Positions 54,495 to 63,173 of a stretch of DNA of 64,000 bases are shown here, piece after piece. Under the pieces are notes generated by a model. The model had not been told where the DNA came from, ran no database searches, and was given only the letters and a program-made list of their open reading frames with translations. The DNA is taken from NCBI RefSeq assembly GCF_014204895.1, contig NZ_JACHMF010000001.1:2914001-2978000 (forward strand), read 5' to 3'. The position numbers were made by a program, and so were the translations under genes. Each line of letters starts with the position of its first letter. Positions within the stretch are counted from its first letter, which is position 1. This DNA is from Paractinoplanes abujensis. Lineage in GTDB: Bacteria > Actinomycetota > Actinomycetes > Mycobacteriales > Micromonosporaceae.

Positions 54495-55634
54495 ATGGTT
54501 CCGTACACCCTGACCCGGCTCGGCGTCGTCATGGCGCCCGAGCCCGGCAACCCCCTCGAGGCGGAAGGCGTCCTCAACCCGGCGAGCGGGCGCACCCCCG
54601 ACGGACGGTTGTTCCTGCTGCCCCGGCTCGTCGCCGAGGGCAACGTCTCGCGAGTCGGCCTGGCCGAGGTCGTCCTGCGCGACGGCGTCCCCGTGGCCGT
54701 GGAACGCCGCGGCGTGGTCCTCGCCCCCGACATGGGCTGGGAGCGCGGGCTGTCCAATTCCGGCGTCGAGGATCCCCGTACGACGTGGGTGCCCGACCTC
54801 GGGCTGCACCTCATGACGTACGTCGCCTTCGGTCCGCTCGGGCCCAAGCTGGCGCTGGCCGTCTCGGCCGACCTGCACTCGTGGGAACGGCTCGGGCCGG
54901 TGCAGTTCCAGTACCAGGCCGACCTCGACACCGACCTGAACCTGTTCCCCAACAAGGACGCGGTGTTCTTTCCCGCACCGGTGCCCGGGCCCGACGGCCG
55001 TCCGTCGTTCGCGATGCTGCACCGTCCGATGTGGGACCTGGGCTGGCTGCGGCCGGGCGAGGGTGTGCACCTGCCGGCGGGCATCACCGACGAGCGGGCG
55101 GGCATCTGGATCTCGTACGTGCCGGTGGACGAGGTGCTCGCCGACATCCGGGCGCTGACCCGGCCGCGTCACCACCGCTGCGTGGCCATGTCGCGGTACG
55201 CGTACGAGGAACTCAAGATCGGCGGCGGGCCTCCCCCGCTGCGGGTGCCCGAGGGCTGGCTGCTGATCCACCACGGCGTCACCGGCTACGTGCCGTCGGG
55301 CTGGGACCCGACCGGGCAGGACGTCACGTACGCGGCCGGGGCGATGCTGCTCGACCCGTCCGACCCCGGACGCGTCATCGACCGTACTCCGGAACCGATC
55401 TTCATCCCCGAGACCGAGGACGAGTTGTCGGGCGTGGTGCCCAAGGTCGTCTTCCCCACCGCCATCGAGGAGATCGACGGCGTCCACTACGTCTTCTACG
55501 GCATGGCCGACAGCAAGATCGGCGTTGCCCGCCTCGATCGAGTCCCTGAAGGAGCGCGTGATGAAACGCAGGTCCGTACTGTTGGGCAGCGGATTAGCCC
55601 TGACGGCGCCACTTCTGACGTCCACGCCGTCTAG
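54495..55634 (+). CDS. GH130-family glycosidase/phosphorylase
   Basis: A 379-residue cytosolic protein with the five-bladed propeller pattern of GH130: early NPASGRTPDGRLFLLPRL, the signature SGVEDPRTTW, a GWLLIHHGVT blade and YAAGAMLLDPSDPGRVI late in the protein. GH130 enzymes phosphorolyse or hydrolyse beta-mannosides, so the operon may handle mannose-containing oligosaccharides. Its 3' end overlaps the next gene by 74 bp in another frame, an unusually long overlap. Confidence 0.9.
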   Translation: MVPYTLTRLGVVMAPEPGNPLEAEGVLNPASGRTPDGRLFLLPRLVAEGNVSRVGLAEVVLRDGVPVAVERRGVVLAPDMGWERGLSNSGVEDPRTTWVPDLGLHLMTYVAFGPLGPKLALAVSADLHSWERLGPVQFQYQADLDTDLNLFPNKDAVFFPAPVPGPDGRPSFAMLHRPMWDLGWLRPGEGVHLPAGITDERAGIWISYVPVDEVLADIRALTRPRHHRCVAMSRYAYEELKIGGGPPPLRVPEGWLLIHHGVTGYVPSGWDPTGQDVTYAAGAMLLDPSDPGRVIDRTPEPIFIPETEDELSGVVPKVVFPTAIEEIDGVHYVFYGMADSKIGVARLDRVPEGARDETQVRTVGQRISPDGATSDVHAV

Positions 55635-57549
55635 CGCTGCGGCTCCCCTGACCAATACCGCTCACCTCGACTTCCTGCGCGACACCGTCACTCCGCCGGC
55701 GCAGGCGGGGCATTCGACTGCGGCCGGGCCGGTCGGCGTGTTGTGGACCTACGCCGAACCCGACCCGGACGGCACGTTCCGGCGGATCGGGGGCGGGCCC
55801 TATGACGCGACCACGGACACGTACGGGCAGGGCGCGTTCAATTCGGACGACATCGCGCGGGCGGCGGTCGTCTATGTGCGGCACTTCAAGCAGACAGGGT
55901 CGGCGTCCAGTCGCGCGGCTGCTCATGCGTTGTTGCGCGGTCTTGCGTACTTCCAGACGTTGACCGGGCCGCATGCGGGCAACTTCATCCTGTGGATGCA
56001 GCCGGACGGGACGTTCAACCCGAGCCCGGAGCCGGTGGAGTTGCCGGACCCCTCCGACAGCGGGCCGTCGTACTGGCTGGCTCGGGCGGTCTGGGCGCTG
56101 GGTGAGGGGTACGCCGCTTTCCGGTCCTCCGATCCCGGGTTCGCGGCTTTCCTGCGGCAACGGCTCGAACTGGCGCTCGGGGCGCTCGAACCCGTGCTCG
56201 CTCGTTACCGGACATACCAGGTCATCGACGGACAGCGGTTGCCCGCGTGGCTGATCGTGGACGGAGCCGACGCGACCGCCGAGGCCGTGCTCGGGCTTTC
56301 CGCGTACGTGTCCGCGGGCGGGGCCTCGGCCGCGGCTCGTCGCGCGCTTCGGCAGTTCTCCGAGGGCATCGCGGCCCTGGCCGGTGGCGGTCCGCGCACG
56401 TGGCCGTTCGGCGCCGTGCTGCCGTGGGCGTTGTCGCTCTCGGACTGGCACGCGTGGGCCTCGCAGATGCCGGCCGCGCTGGCCCGCGCGGGCACAGTGC
56501 TCGACGACGCTCGTTTGGTGCACCCCGCGGTCACCGACGCCGCCGTCTTCACGCCGTGGCTGCTCACCTCGGGCGGCCCCGACAACGGCCGGCTGCCCGC
56601 GCGCATCGACCGCAACCAGATCGCGTACGGGGTCGACTCACGCCTGCAGTCGCTGCTCGCCGTGGCCGCCACCACCGGCCGCGCGGGCTTCCGGCGACTG
56701 GCCGGCATCGTCGCGTCCTGGTATTTCGGCGCCAACGCCGCGGGGGCGCCCGCCTACGACCCCGCCACCGGCCGGACGGTGGACGGCATCGCCGCCGACG
56801 GCACGATCAACCGCAACGCCGGCGCCGAATCCACCATCCACGGGCTGCTCAGCATGCTGGCCCTGGACGCCCACCCCGACGTCGCCGCCCAGGCCCGCCA
56901 AGGCACCGCGATCATTGAACGCGTCGGCTCCACCACGGTCGAGGCCGAGTCAGCGGCGCTGACCGGCGGGGCCACAGTGGTCACCCCACCATCGGCCTGG
57001 ACCGGCGAATCCCAGTACAGCGAGGGCAAATACGCGCAGCTCCCGGCGGGTTCCACCGCTCGCTTCACCCTGCCCGCATCGTCGCAGCCCCAGCTGGTCA
57101 TGCCGATCGTCGACCGGCAACCCGGCAGCAACGCCACCACCCGATGGACGTCGGGCGGCCGCGAACTGGGCACCATCAAGCACCGCGGCGGCGCGCAGGG
57201 CAAATCCCCCGCCCCCGGCGCCCTGCTCCCCATCACCCTGAACGCCGAACTACCGACCGGCCGCACCGACCTGGTCGCCACATCGACCGGCGGCCCCGCC
57301 GTCGTGGACGCCGTGCTGCTGGAGCCGCTGATCTCGCGCTACGTGATCGGCAGTTCCGGCCGGGCGACGGCTCTGCTGCGCAGCGCCGCCCAAACCCCGC
57401 AAACCGTGAACGTGACAGTCGCCGGTTCGGGTCCAGCCACGATCGAGACGTACGACGCCGGCGGCGTCCAACGTTCCCGTTCCACCGCATCCGGTTCGGC
57501 CGTACGGGCGCTGGTCCTGCCCGGCGGTTTTTCCATCGTCCGCCGGTAG
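55561..57549 (+). CDS. Secreted alpha/alpha-barrel-like protein, putative glycoside hydrolase
   Basis: A 662-residue protein. The N-terminus KRRSVLLGSGLALTAP is a twin-arginine-type signal ending near SSA/AAA. Residues about 40-440 are paired helices with aromatic/acidic loops (VLWTYAEPD, GPSYWLARAVWALGEG, IDRNQIAYGVDSRLQSLL), as in (alpha/alpha)6 glycosidases. The last ~220 residues are beta-rich and may bind carbohydrate. Family not identified. It would make oligosaccharides for the importer. Start ATG 55561 with GAAGGAG upstream, inside the GH130 gene. Confidence 0.78.
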   Translation: MKRRSVLLGSGLALTAPLLTSTPSSAAAPLTNTAHLDFLRDTVTPPAQAGHSTAAGPVGVLWTYAEPDPDGTFRRIGGGPYDATTDTYGQGAFNSDDIARAAVVYVRHFKQTGSASSRAAAHALLRGLAYFQTLTGPHAGNFILWMQPDGTFNPSPEPVELPDPSDSGPSYWLARAVWALGEGYAAFRSSDPGFAAFLRQRLELALGALEPVLARYRTYQVIDGQRLPAWLIVDGADATAEAVLGLSAYVSAGGASAAARRALRQFSEGIAALAGGGPRTWPFGAVLPWALSLSDWHAWASQMPAALARAGTVLDDARLVHPAVTDAAVFTPWLLTSGGPDNGRLPARIDRNQIAYGVDSRLQSLLAVAATTGRAGFRRLAGIVASWYFGANAAGAPAYDPATGRTVDGIAADGTINRNAGAESTIHGLLSMLALDAHPDVAAQARQGTAIIERVGSTTVEAESAALTGGATVVTPPSAWTGESQYSEGKYAQLPAGSTARFTLPASSQPQLVMPIVDRQPGSNATTRWTSGGRELGTIKHRGGAQGKSPAPGALLPITLNAELPTGRTDLVATSTGGPAVVDAVLLEPLISRYVIGSSGRATALLRSAAQTPQTVNVTVAGSGPATIETYDAGGVQRSRSTASGSAVRALVLPGGFSIVRR

Positions 57550-57553
57550 TCCC

Positions 57554-57587
57554 CGGGTGGCCGTCACTTCCGAGCGACGGCCACCCG
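57554..57587 (+). terminator. Hairpin ending the sugar operon
   Basis: CGGGTGGCCGTC (57554-57565) pairs with GACGGCCACCCG (57576-57587), a 12-bp perfect stem starting four bases after the last stop codon. No T-run. Confidence 0.75.
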
Positions 57588-57693
57588 CCTGCAACTGCCC
57601 AGCCGCGCCCACCCAGCGATGGCCGCCCAACCGCGGTCACCCAGCTATCGCTGCCCGGCTGTGATCACTTGGCTGCGGCCACTCGGCGGCAGC

Positions 57694-58053
57694 CTACGAA
57701 ATCTGTCCAGCCGCGAACGCGCCGGCCACGAGCGGGCCCATCGCGCCGAAAAGCCAAGGCCACCACAGCCCGGCCCGCCGGAATCCGCGGACGGCCATCG
57801 CTCCGGAGACCGCGCCCACGACCGTCAACGCCGCCGTAACGCCCCACCAGACCGGCTGGTGCGGTTGCCAGCAGGCAGCAGGAGCGAAGTCGCACGGCCC
57901 GTCAGGACCGGTCAGAACGGACGACCACCAGAGCAACAAATACAGATTCTGAACAAGCAACGCGGCACAGACCACCGCCACCAGAACGCCGACGACACCC
58001 CGAAGCGCCAGCTCCCTACCTGCGACGGCATCCTCCACATCGACATACTGCAC
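57694..58053 (-). CDS. Small membrane protein, unknown function
   Basis: A 119-residue protein with three hydrophobic segments (VGVLVAVVCAALLVQNLYLLLWW; VWWGVTAALTVVGAVSGAMAV; PWLFGAMGPLVAGAFAAG). An extracytoplasmic loop has two cysteines (PCDFAPAACW) that could form a disulfide. The start is GTG at 58051-58053. No homologous family is recognised. Confidence 0.7.
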   Translation of the reverse strand: MQYVDVEDAVAGRELALRGVVGVLVAVVCAALLVQNLYLLLWWSSVLTGPDGPCDFAPAACWQPHQPVWWGVTAALTVVGAVSGAMAVRGFRRAGLWWPWLFGAMGPLVAGAFAAGQIS

Positions 58054-58139
58054 TGCCTACCCGAACCCGGCCACCCCCGCCCGGTCCGCCTCAACCGGCC
58101 AATTTCCGGCCCGCCTCACACCCGGCTGGCCCTCGCACC

Positions 58140-58475
58140 GCCCGCCTCAACCCGGCCACCTCTCGGTCCGCTCACACCCAGCCGGCCCGCGCCCGGCACT
58201 CCTCAACCCGGCCACCTCCCGACCCGCCCACACCCAGCCGGCCCGCGCCCGGCACTCCTCAACCCGGCCACCTCCCGACCCGCCCACACCCAGCCGGCCC
58301 GCACCCGGCACTCCTCAACCCGGCCACCTCCCGACCCGCCCACACCCAGCCGGCCCGCACCCGGCACTCCTCAACCCGGCCACCTCCCGACCCGCCCACA
58401 CCCAGCCGGCCCGCACCCGGCACTCCTCAACCAGCGCGCCTCGAACCGGCCGCCTCCAGGCCCGCCTCACACCCA
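58140..58475. repeat. Tandem array of 56-bp repeats
   Basis: Near-identical 56-bp units start at 58196, 58252, 58308 and 58364 (each GCACTCCTCAACCCGGCCAC onward), with degenerate units on both sides from about 58080 to 58500. The full units differ mainly at one base (CGCGCCCG or CGCACCCG). Because 56 is not a multiple of three and all frames are low-complexity, it is not coding. There are no spacers, so it is not a CRISPR array. It lies between the convergent-facing end of the AraC gene and the small membrane protein gene. Confidence 0.93.
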
Positions 58476-58511
58476 GCCAACCGTCGCCCGGCTCTCTTGG
58501 TCGGGCCCGCC

Positions 58512-59336
58512 TCACGCCCGGCCGGTGACGAGCGGGTCACTGCGGTGTTCGGTGGGGCTCACGCCGCGGACGCGTTTGAAGGCGGCGCTGAAACCGAACG
58601 CATCGGCATATCCCACCTGACGCGCCACGGCGGCGACTGTGGTGCCGCTGTCGTCGGTGAGCAGGTCGGCGGCCAGGGCCATGCGCCAGTCGGTCAGGTA
58701 AGCCATCGGCGACTCCCCGACCAGGTCGGCGAAGCGTTTGGCCAGCCTAGTGCGGGAGGCGCCGGTGTGCTGGGCCAGGCGGGCCAGCGTCCACGGCCCG
58801 GCCGGGTCGGCGTGCATCGCCCGCAGGGCCGCGCCGACGACGTCGTCGTTCATCGCGCGGAACCAGGCGGGCGACTCCGCCTCGGGGCGATCGAACCAGT
58901 CGCTCAACGTGCACACGAGCAGCCAGTCGACGAGCCGATCGAGCACGACCTGCCGGCCCAAGGTGAGCGATTGCAGATAGTCGTACGTCTTCGAGCATTC
59001 GGTGTCGTACGGAAGCACCAGGACGGGCGGCAAAATGTGCAGCAACCGCCGGGGTACGTGACCGCTGATCCGATACGTGACGGCGAGCACCCGCGCATCC
59101 TCGGCCCCCGAGACGACGAACTTCTCGGGCCCCTGCAACACGACCGCCTCACCGAACCGAATCGGCTGCGGTTCGCCGTCCTCCCGAACGACCTGCCCCT
59201 CACCCTGCAGCAGCGCGCACAGGGTCAACGACAACTCACCACCCAGCCGTACTTCCCACGGCGCCGGCAACCAAGCCCGGTCGAAGATCGCCCCGTCGGC
59301 CCGCACCCCGCGCAACAGCTCGTCCAGCGGCTCCAT
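58512..59336 (-). CDS. AraC-family transcriptional regulator (cupin sensor domain)
   Basis: About 274 residues. The N-terminal cupin-like domain (MEPLDELLRGVRADGAIF, then SLTLCALLQGEGQVVRE) is typical of AraC regulators of the cupin_6 type. The C-terminal double HTH has WTLARLAQHTGASRTRLAKR and VAAVARQVGYADAFGFSAAF with KRVRGVSPTEHR. Start ATG at 59334-59336. The target is unknown; no enzyme gene is adjacent on the divergent side. Confidence 0.92.
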   Translation of the reverse strand: MEPLDELLRGVRADGAIFDRAWLPAPWEVRLGGELSLTLCALLQGEGQVVREDGEPQPIRFGEAVVLQGPEKFVVSGAEDARVLAVTYRISGHVPRRLLHILPPVLVLPYDTECSKTYDYLQSLTLGRQVVLDRLVDWLLVCTLSDWFDRPEAESPAWFRAMNDDVVGAALRAMHADPAGPWTLARLAQHTGASRTRLAKRFADLVGESPMAYLTDWRMALAADLLTDDSGTTVAAVARQVGYADAFGFSAAFKRVRGVSPTEHRSDPLVTGRA

Positions 59337-59790
59337 CACCCAAACATACGCATGGCCACCCACCACAAACGCGCACCGATCGCCATTCACAGATGTTCAC
59401 CGGCCGAGCAGACGTACCCTCCGCACACGTCCACCGCCATTCACCGCGCATCTCCCGCACCGAACCCGTCGGCCGAACAGATCCACGCACCAGATGCTCA
59501 CGACCCGCGCACCTGCTACGGCTCAACGCACATCCACCGACGCGCACTCGCGCACCCGGCCCTGGCTTCGCTCACGAGTTCGAGCACCAGATGGTCGCGA
59601 CTGTCAGCGCCACCTGGCCGGCACGGCACAACACCCGGACCTGAATAACCCCGGAGACGCCGACGGTCCGCCCCGGAGCCCTCCCACGCTGCGCGCAATC
59701 GATTACGGCGTCGCTGCAAGCGTGCCTGCATTTGTCGATGTCAGTGCACTCGCTTTCACCATTGCTGCGGTTGACTGGGCAGGTTTGCTA
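59337..59790. other. Intergenic region without recognisable gene
   Basis: About 450 bp upstream of the AraC gene. The first part is still very GC-rich; from about 59700 base composition becomes more mixed. Open frames here have no ribosome site or protein-like pattern. I see nothing else I can support. Confidence 0.5.
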
Positions 59791-60604
59791 TCAGAGCTCG
59801 GGACCCGGAATCGGAAGGTAGACGGCCAACGCTCCGGATCGTCCTCTCTTGCTGTGCTGGGAGGAGGCGCCCGGCAAAGAGTCTGAATCTTGAACGGGCG
59901 CCGGTGAATCCAGCTTCCATGACAATCGTGCTTCGGCCGAATTTTCGTGACGGGGCCCACCGTGGGTGCACTCATCCAAACCCGTAATGAACATTGCCAG
60001 AGAATTCACCTTCGTCAGGGCGCTGAGATCCGGGGGCGCCACATACTCGAGCCACCTCTTCATTTCTGGACCGGTTCTTCCGCGCGGTCGCGGCTTCCCG
60101 ACCTTGAGATGGTTGGCAAGGTTCCTAGCTTCGATGACCCACGCCCACTCCGGAAAGGGATCATGTCCAAACGGGCACCCACATGTTGCCGAACGGCAGG
60201 CGGCCGCCGCGGGGATCGGGCTAGCAGGAAACAACGTTGCGGTCGATGAATCTGCTGCCCACGGCGGATTGGGAATGACATAAAATACTGGGACGGGGGT
60301 AGGTCGTCAAATACCTATTCAGCTGATCTGCGTCAATCCAGCAAGCATGGTCTGTTGGACTCTTAGGGTCTGGACAGGTGGCCTTATTCTCTATGATGAA
60401 AACCTTGCCGGGGCCAGCGTCGAAAGCCATATCCCAGTTATCTGCGCCCCTTTGGGTGGGGGCCCATATTCGTGAATACGGATAGCGTTCTGTGAGGGCC
60501 GAACTTACCCAACAATCGACGGTGTGCGCGGGAAGACTGACGCTGCTCACGCCCTGGCCGTAGCCAAAAATTGGACGAGGGCCCCCGCAACGGCGTAATC
60601 GCAT
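59791..60604 (-). pseudogene. PD-(D/E)XK nuclease-like gene with a one-base frameshift
   Basis: From ATG at 60602-60604 the frame encodes a nuclease-like core: GADNWDMAFDAGPG followed by VFIIENKAT, which fits the D...ExK metal site of PD-(D/E)XK enzymes. At a run of five G on the plus strand (60295-60299) the frame slips. Removing one base joins DADQLNRYLTTYP to VPVFYVIPNPPWAAD and an open frame to 59791, giving 271 codons. Thus a single-base insertion (real or a sequencing error) breaks the gene. Lower GC than its neighbours suggests recent transfer. Function unknown; it may be a nuclease effector or restriction-like protein. Confidence 0.65.
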
Positions 60605-60775
60605 CAGCGAAGTCTTTTCCTGGTTCGATTAACTATCATGCCGCGGATAAGGAGCGCTCGTAGCTCGAGGTGGGGGTTTGCTCGCGTGTGTCGGGTCGCG
60701 TCACGGAAAGTCTGTAGTTGTGCCATCGGCGTCTGCGCGTAGGCCGGCGTGCGTGTTCGCCGGGGGGGTGTCCCT

Positions 60776-61054
60776 ATGGGCTTAACCATTAGGACTTTCG
60801 TCAGCTCCGGTACTGGGGCCCTTGCAGGGCGCGCCGAGCGACTCGCGTATCGGAAGTACGGCGACGAAATCGTTGAAATGTTCACTGAACGAAGTCATCG
60901 TGGGTCTGATGACTTCCTGTCAGGAAAGAGCTTCAAGGTGTCGCGGAGCTTCCAGGTGTACGATAACGCCACAGAACGTGCTGCGCAGAAAGCGATCCGG
61001 GCGCGGGTGTCGAGCTTTGTGAGGTCAGGAGTCTCGTGGAACACGCTGTGGTGA
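60776..61054 (+). CDS. Small unknown protein, upstream partner of SUKH protein
   Basis: A 92-residue basic protein (GTGALAGRAERLAYRKYGDE, ending SSFVRSGVSWNTLW). No family is recognised. It could be the C-terminal toxin piece of a polymorphic toxin or a stand-alone small effector. ATG at 60776 with a G-run (GGGGGGG) upstream. Its last 19 bp overlap the start of the SUKH-type gene, so the pair is probably translated together, as toxin-immunity pairs often are. Confidence 0.55.
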   Translation: MGLTIRTFVSSGTGALAGRAERLAYRKYGDEIVEMFTERSHRGSDDFLSGKSFKVSRSFQVYDNATERAAQKAIRARVSSFVRSGVSWNTLW

Positions 61055-61599
61055 ACGGGGGTACCCGCTTAAGCGGTCCGATGGTAAGTCATGCCGCATT
61101 GGAGTCGTGGGCAGGTGCAGGTCGTGTGACTTGCTCATTTGTAAATTGGCACGTACCGTCCGAGGCTATAAAAACCCTCGCTGAGGTTGGCCTTCCGCGT
61201 CTCGACACCAGGTTTGTGCCTTCGCCGCAAGGCGGTGAAGTTCCGGTTCTGAGTTACGGGTACGTTCTTGGTCGTGAGGAAGTCGAAGAGGGCCACCAGC
61301 ATTCTGACGACTGCTCGGAGTGTAGTTACTTCGCCATTAAGGAAGGGGCCGGCGAGGTGCTTTATGGGCCGCCGAGGGCCGGCGACGGTGAAGTTCTGAC
61401 AGTAAATACTTCGTTGCGTTATTTCGTCTATTTCCTGCACAAGCAGGGGGCTGCTTCGTCGAGATACAGCCAGCTGCCCGAAGAGGTAATGATGCGGCGA
61501 TACGAGCGTGTGGTGAATCGCCTCAAGAACCATGACCTGACCGCGATGAGCGATGATTCAAGCTTTTGGCGCCAGCGGTTCACGAGGCTGTGGGGGTAG
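61036..61599 (+). CDS. SUKH-family (SUKH-4-like) immunity protein
   Basis: A 187-residue acidic protein. LPRLDTRFVPSP, VLSYGYVLG, the ECSYFAIKEGAGEVLYG strand pair, NTSLRYFVYFLH and the ending SDDSSFWRQRFTRLWG follow the SUKH-4 pattern. SUKH proteins neutralise diverse nuclease and deaminase toxins. The start is GTG at 61036 with AGGAG upstream. The matching toxin is not certain: candidates are the overlapping small gene at 60776 or the frameshifted nuclease-like gene at 59791-60604. Confidence 0.7.
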   Translation: MEHAVVNGGTRLSGPMVSHAALESWAGAGRVTCSFVNWHVPSEAIKTLAEVGLPRLDTRFVPSPQGGEVPVLSYGYVLGREEVEEGHQHSDDCSECSYFAIKEGAGEVLYGPPRAGDGEVLTVNTSLRYFVYFLHKQGAASSRYSQLPEEVMMRRYERVVNRLKNHDLTAMSDDSSFWRQRFTRLWG

Positions 61600-61697
61600 C
61601 TCCGCGCCATCGACGAGTGGGCGCAGCTCGTGCTGGGACAGCTCACTGGGGTCAAGTCCGCCCTGGTCCTGCTCGTGCGCAGCGCATTACCACGACC

Positions 61698-61823
61698 ATG
61701 GGCGAGGAACTGGTCACCTATGACCGCAGCCTCGTGCGTGACGAGATCACCCGCATCGCCCTGCTGCTGGACAACGTGATCATCCCGCACACCCAGGACC
61801 ACCCCGACGGCGAGTGGGCGTAG
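61698..61823 (+). CDS. Short unknown ORF, possible gene fragment
   Basis: Forty-one residues (MGEELVTYDRSLVRDEITRI to HTQDHPDGEWA) with protein-like composition and an amphipathic helix. The same frame is open upstream into less convincing sequence, so this may be the tail of a decayed gene. No ribosome site is clear and no family is recognised. Confidence 0.35.
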   Translation: MGEELVTYDRSLVRDEITRIALLLDNVIIPHTQDHPDGEWA

Positions 61824-61880
61824 CTGATGCTTGGCCGGCTCGTGGCGTCAAGACGCCCTCACGCTGCTGGCTCGTGACGA

Positions 61881-62465
61881 GTAAACGCCACGATCACGGC
61901 CCTGCTTCGGCGGCGCCGCTACCCGTCGGACACCACCGACACCGAGTGGGAGATCCTCGCCCCACCGCTGCCGGCCCCGGCTTCCACCACTCCGACCGGG
62001 GGCCATCCCGAAGCGCACCCGCGCCGGGAGATCGTGGACGCGATCCGCTACGTCGTCGACAACGGCTGCAAATGGCGAGCCCTGTCGTCGGACTTCCCGC
62101 CCTGGAGGACCGTCTACGGGTTCTTCGCCCGCTGGGCCAAGAACGGCGTGCTCGAGTACGTCCGCGACCAACTGCGCCGTCAGATCCGCGTCGACGCCGG
62201 CCGCTGCGCCCGCCCGGTCACCGCAATCATCGACTCGTAGAGCGTCAAGGTCGCGGAGACGGTCAGCCGGGAAACGCGCGGATTCGACGGCGCGAAGCTG
62301 ATCAGCGGCCGCAAGTGGCACCTGATCGTAGACGCCAAGGGCCTGCTCATGACGGTGAAAGTGACCGCGGCAGACGTCACCGACCGCGACGCGGCCCGGG
62401 AACTGCTGCCCGAACTTTCGCTCCGTCAATCCTGGCGCTGTTTCCGCCGGTTGGGCGCTAATTGA
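61881..62465 (+). pseudogene. Remnant of an IS5-family transposase
   Basis: The frame reads RRRRYPSDTTDTEWEILAPP, then HPRREIVDAIRYVVDNGCKW, then FFARWAKNGVLEYVRDQLRR, the DUF4096/IS5 transposase start. A TAG at 62238-62240 interrupts TAIIDS-SVKVAETV, where intact relatives have IIDSQSVK, consistent with a CAG-to-TAG change. It continues with GFDGAKLISGRKWHLIVDAK to AARELLP, after which similarity stops and about half of the DDE domain is missing. No start codon remains. It is a dead element. Confidence 0.88.
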
Positions 62466-62681
62466 GAAACATCCGGATCTGCCGCCGACAATGCGCACCC
62501 TCGTGGCTGGGCTCCATGTCAGCACCGTGCCGAGGTGCCGACGGGCGGTTGCGGGTGAAACACCCGCCGGCGCGATCAGGTGCACGAGGCCGGTAGCCCG
62601 GTGCCGACAAGAGCATCCGGATCTGATGAGCGATGTCTGAACACGAGGCGGTCGGGTCTGGTGACCGATGCCGTACCGAGC

Positions 62682-63173
62682 ATGCATGATCAGACTGTGC
62701 GTAATGAGCGTCTCAGCTTCTTCATCGAGTCGGTTCAGACGGTTCCGGACGGATGGCGGCTGGAGGGTGAGCCGGGATGTCACCCAGCGCATTGGGCACG
62801 CCCGGGTGACCGCTTCGACCGTGCCTGCCGTGATGACGGCCGGAACGAGCGAGACGTGGACCTGGTCGTGCTCGAACTCACCGAGTCGTACGTCGTCGTC
62901 AATGGCTCCGGCGGTGACCAGCTCAGGCCGGACGATATCGTCTCCGGCGAGCGCCTGATCGATGACGCCGGCCAAGCCGCCGAGCGGCCGCTGCGGCCGG
63001 AGCAGGCGGCCCGAGGGCTTGCTCGGATACTAGGTCTATCGGCAGTTATCCCCAAAGTTGAACCGGATTGGACAGCGACTACAAAGCCTTCATCAATACA
63101 TACGGTGCCGGCATGGTCGACGACCACATCTCCGTGTGCGCTCCCGGCGCCGCCGAAGACTGGGCGGAGCTGA
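62682..63173 (+). CDS. Unknown protein, probably truncated at its 3' end
   Basis: About the first 110 residues look genuine: RLSFFIESVQTVPDGWRLEG, then GDRFDRACRDDGRNERDVDL, then VVNGSGGDQLRPDDIVSGE. The pattern resembles small beta-barrel proteins with an EF-Tu domain 2-like fold. After about 63030 the frame is out of register with a SUKH-like gene and the residues look random, so the natural C-terminus was probably lost at a deletion junction. Start ATG at 62682. Function unknown. Confidence 0.45.
   Translation: MHDQTVRNERLSFFIESVQTVPDGWRLEGEPGCHPAHWARPGDRFDRACRDDGRNERDVDLVVLELTESYVVVNGSGGDQLRPDDIVSGERLIDDAGQAAERPLRPEQAARGLARILGLSAVIPKVEPDWTATTKPSSIHTVPAWSTTTSPCALPAPPKTGRS

Noticed and set aside
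58080..58500. CRISPR array
   Set aside because: Units are contiguous 56-bp tandems with no unique spacers and no cas genes nearby.
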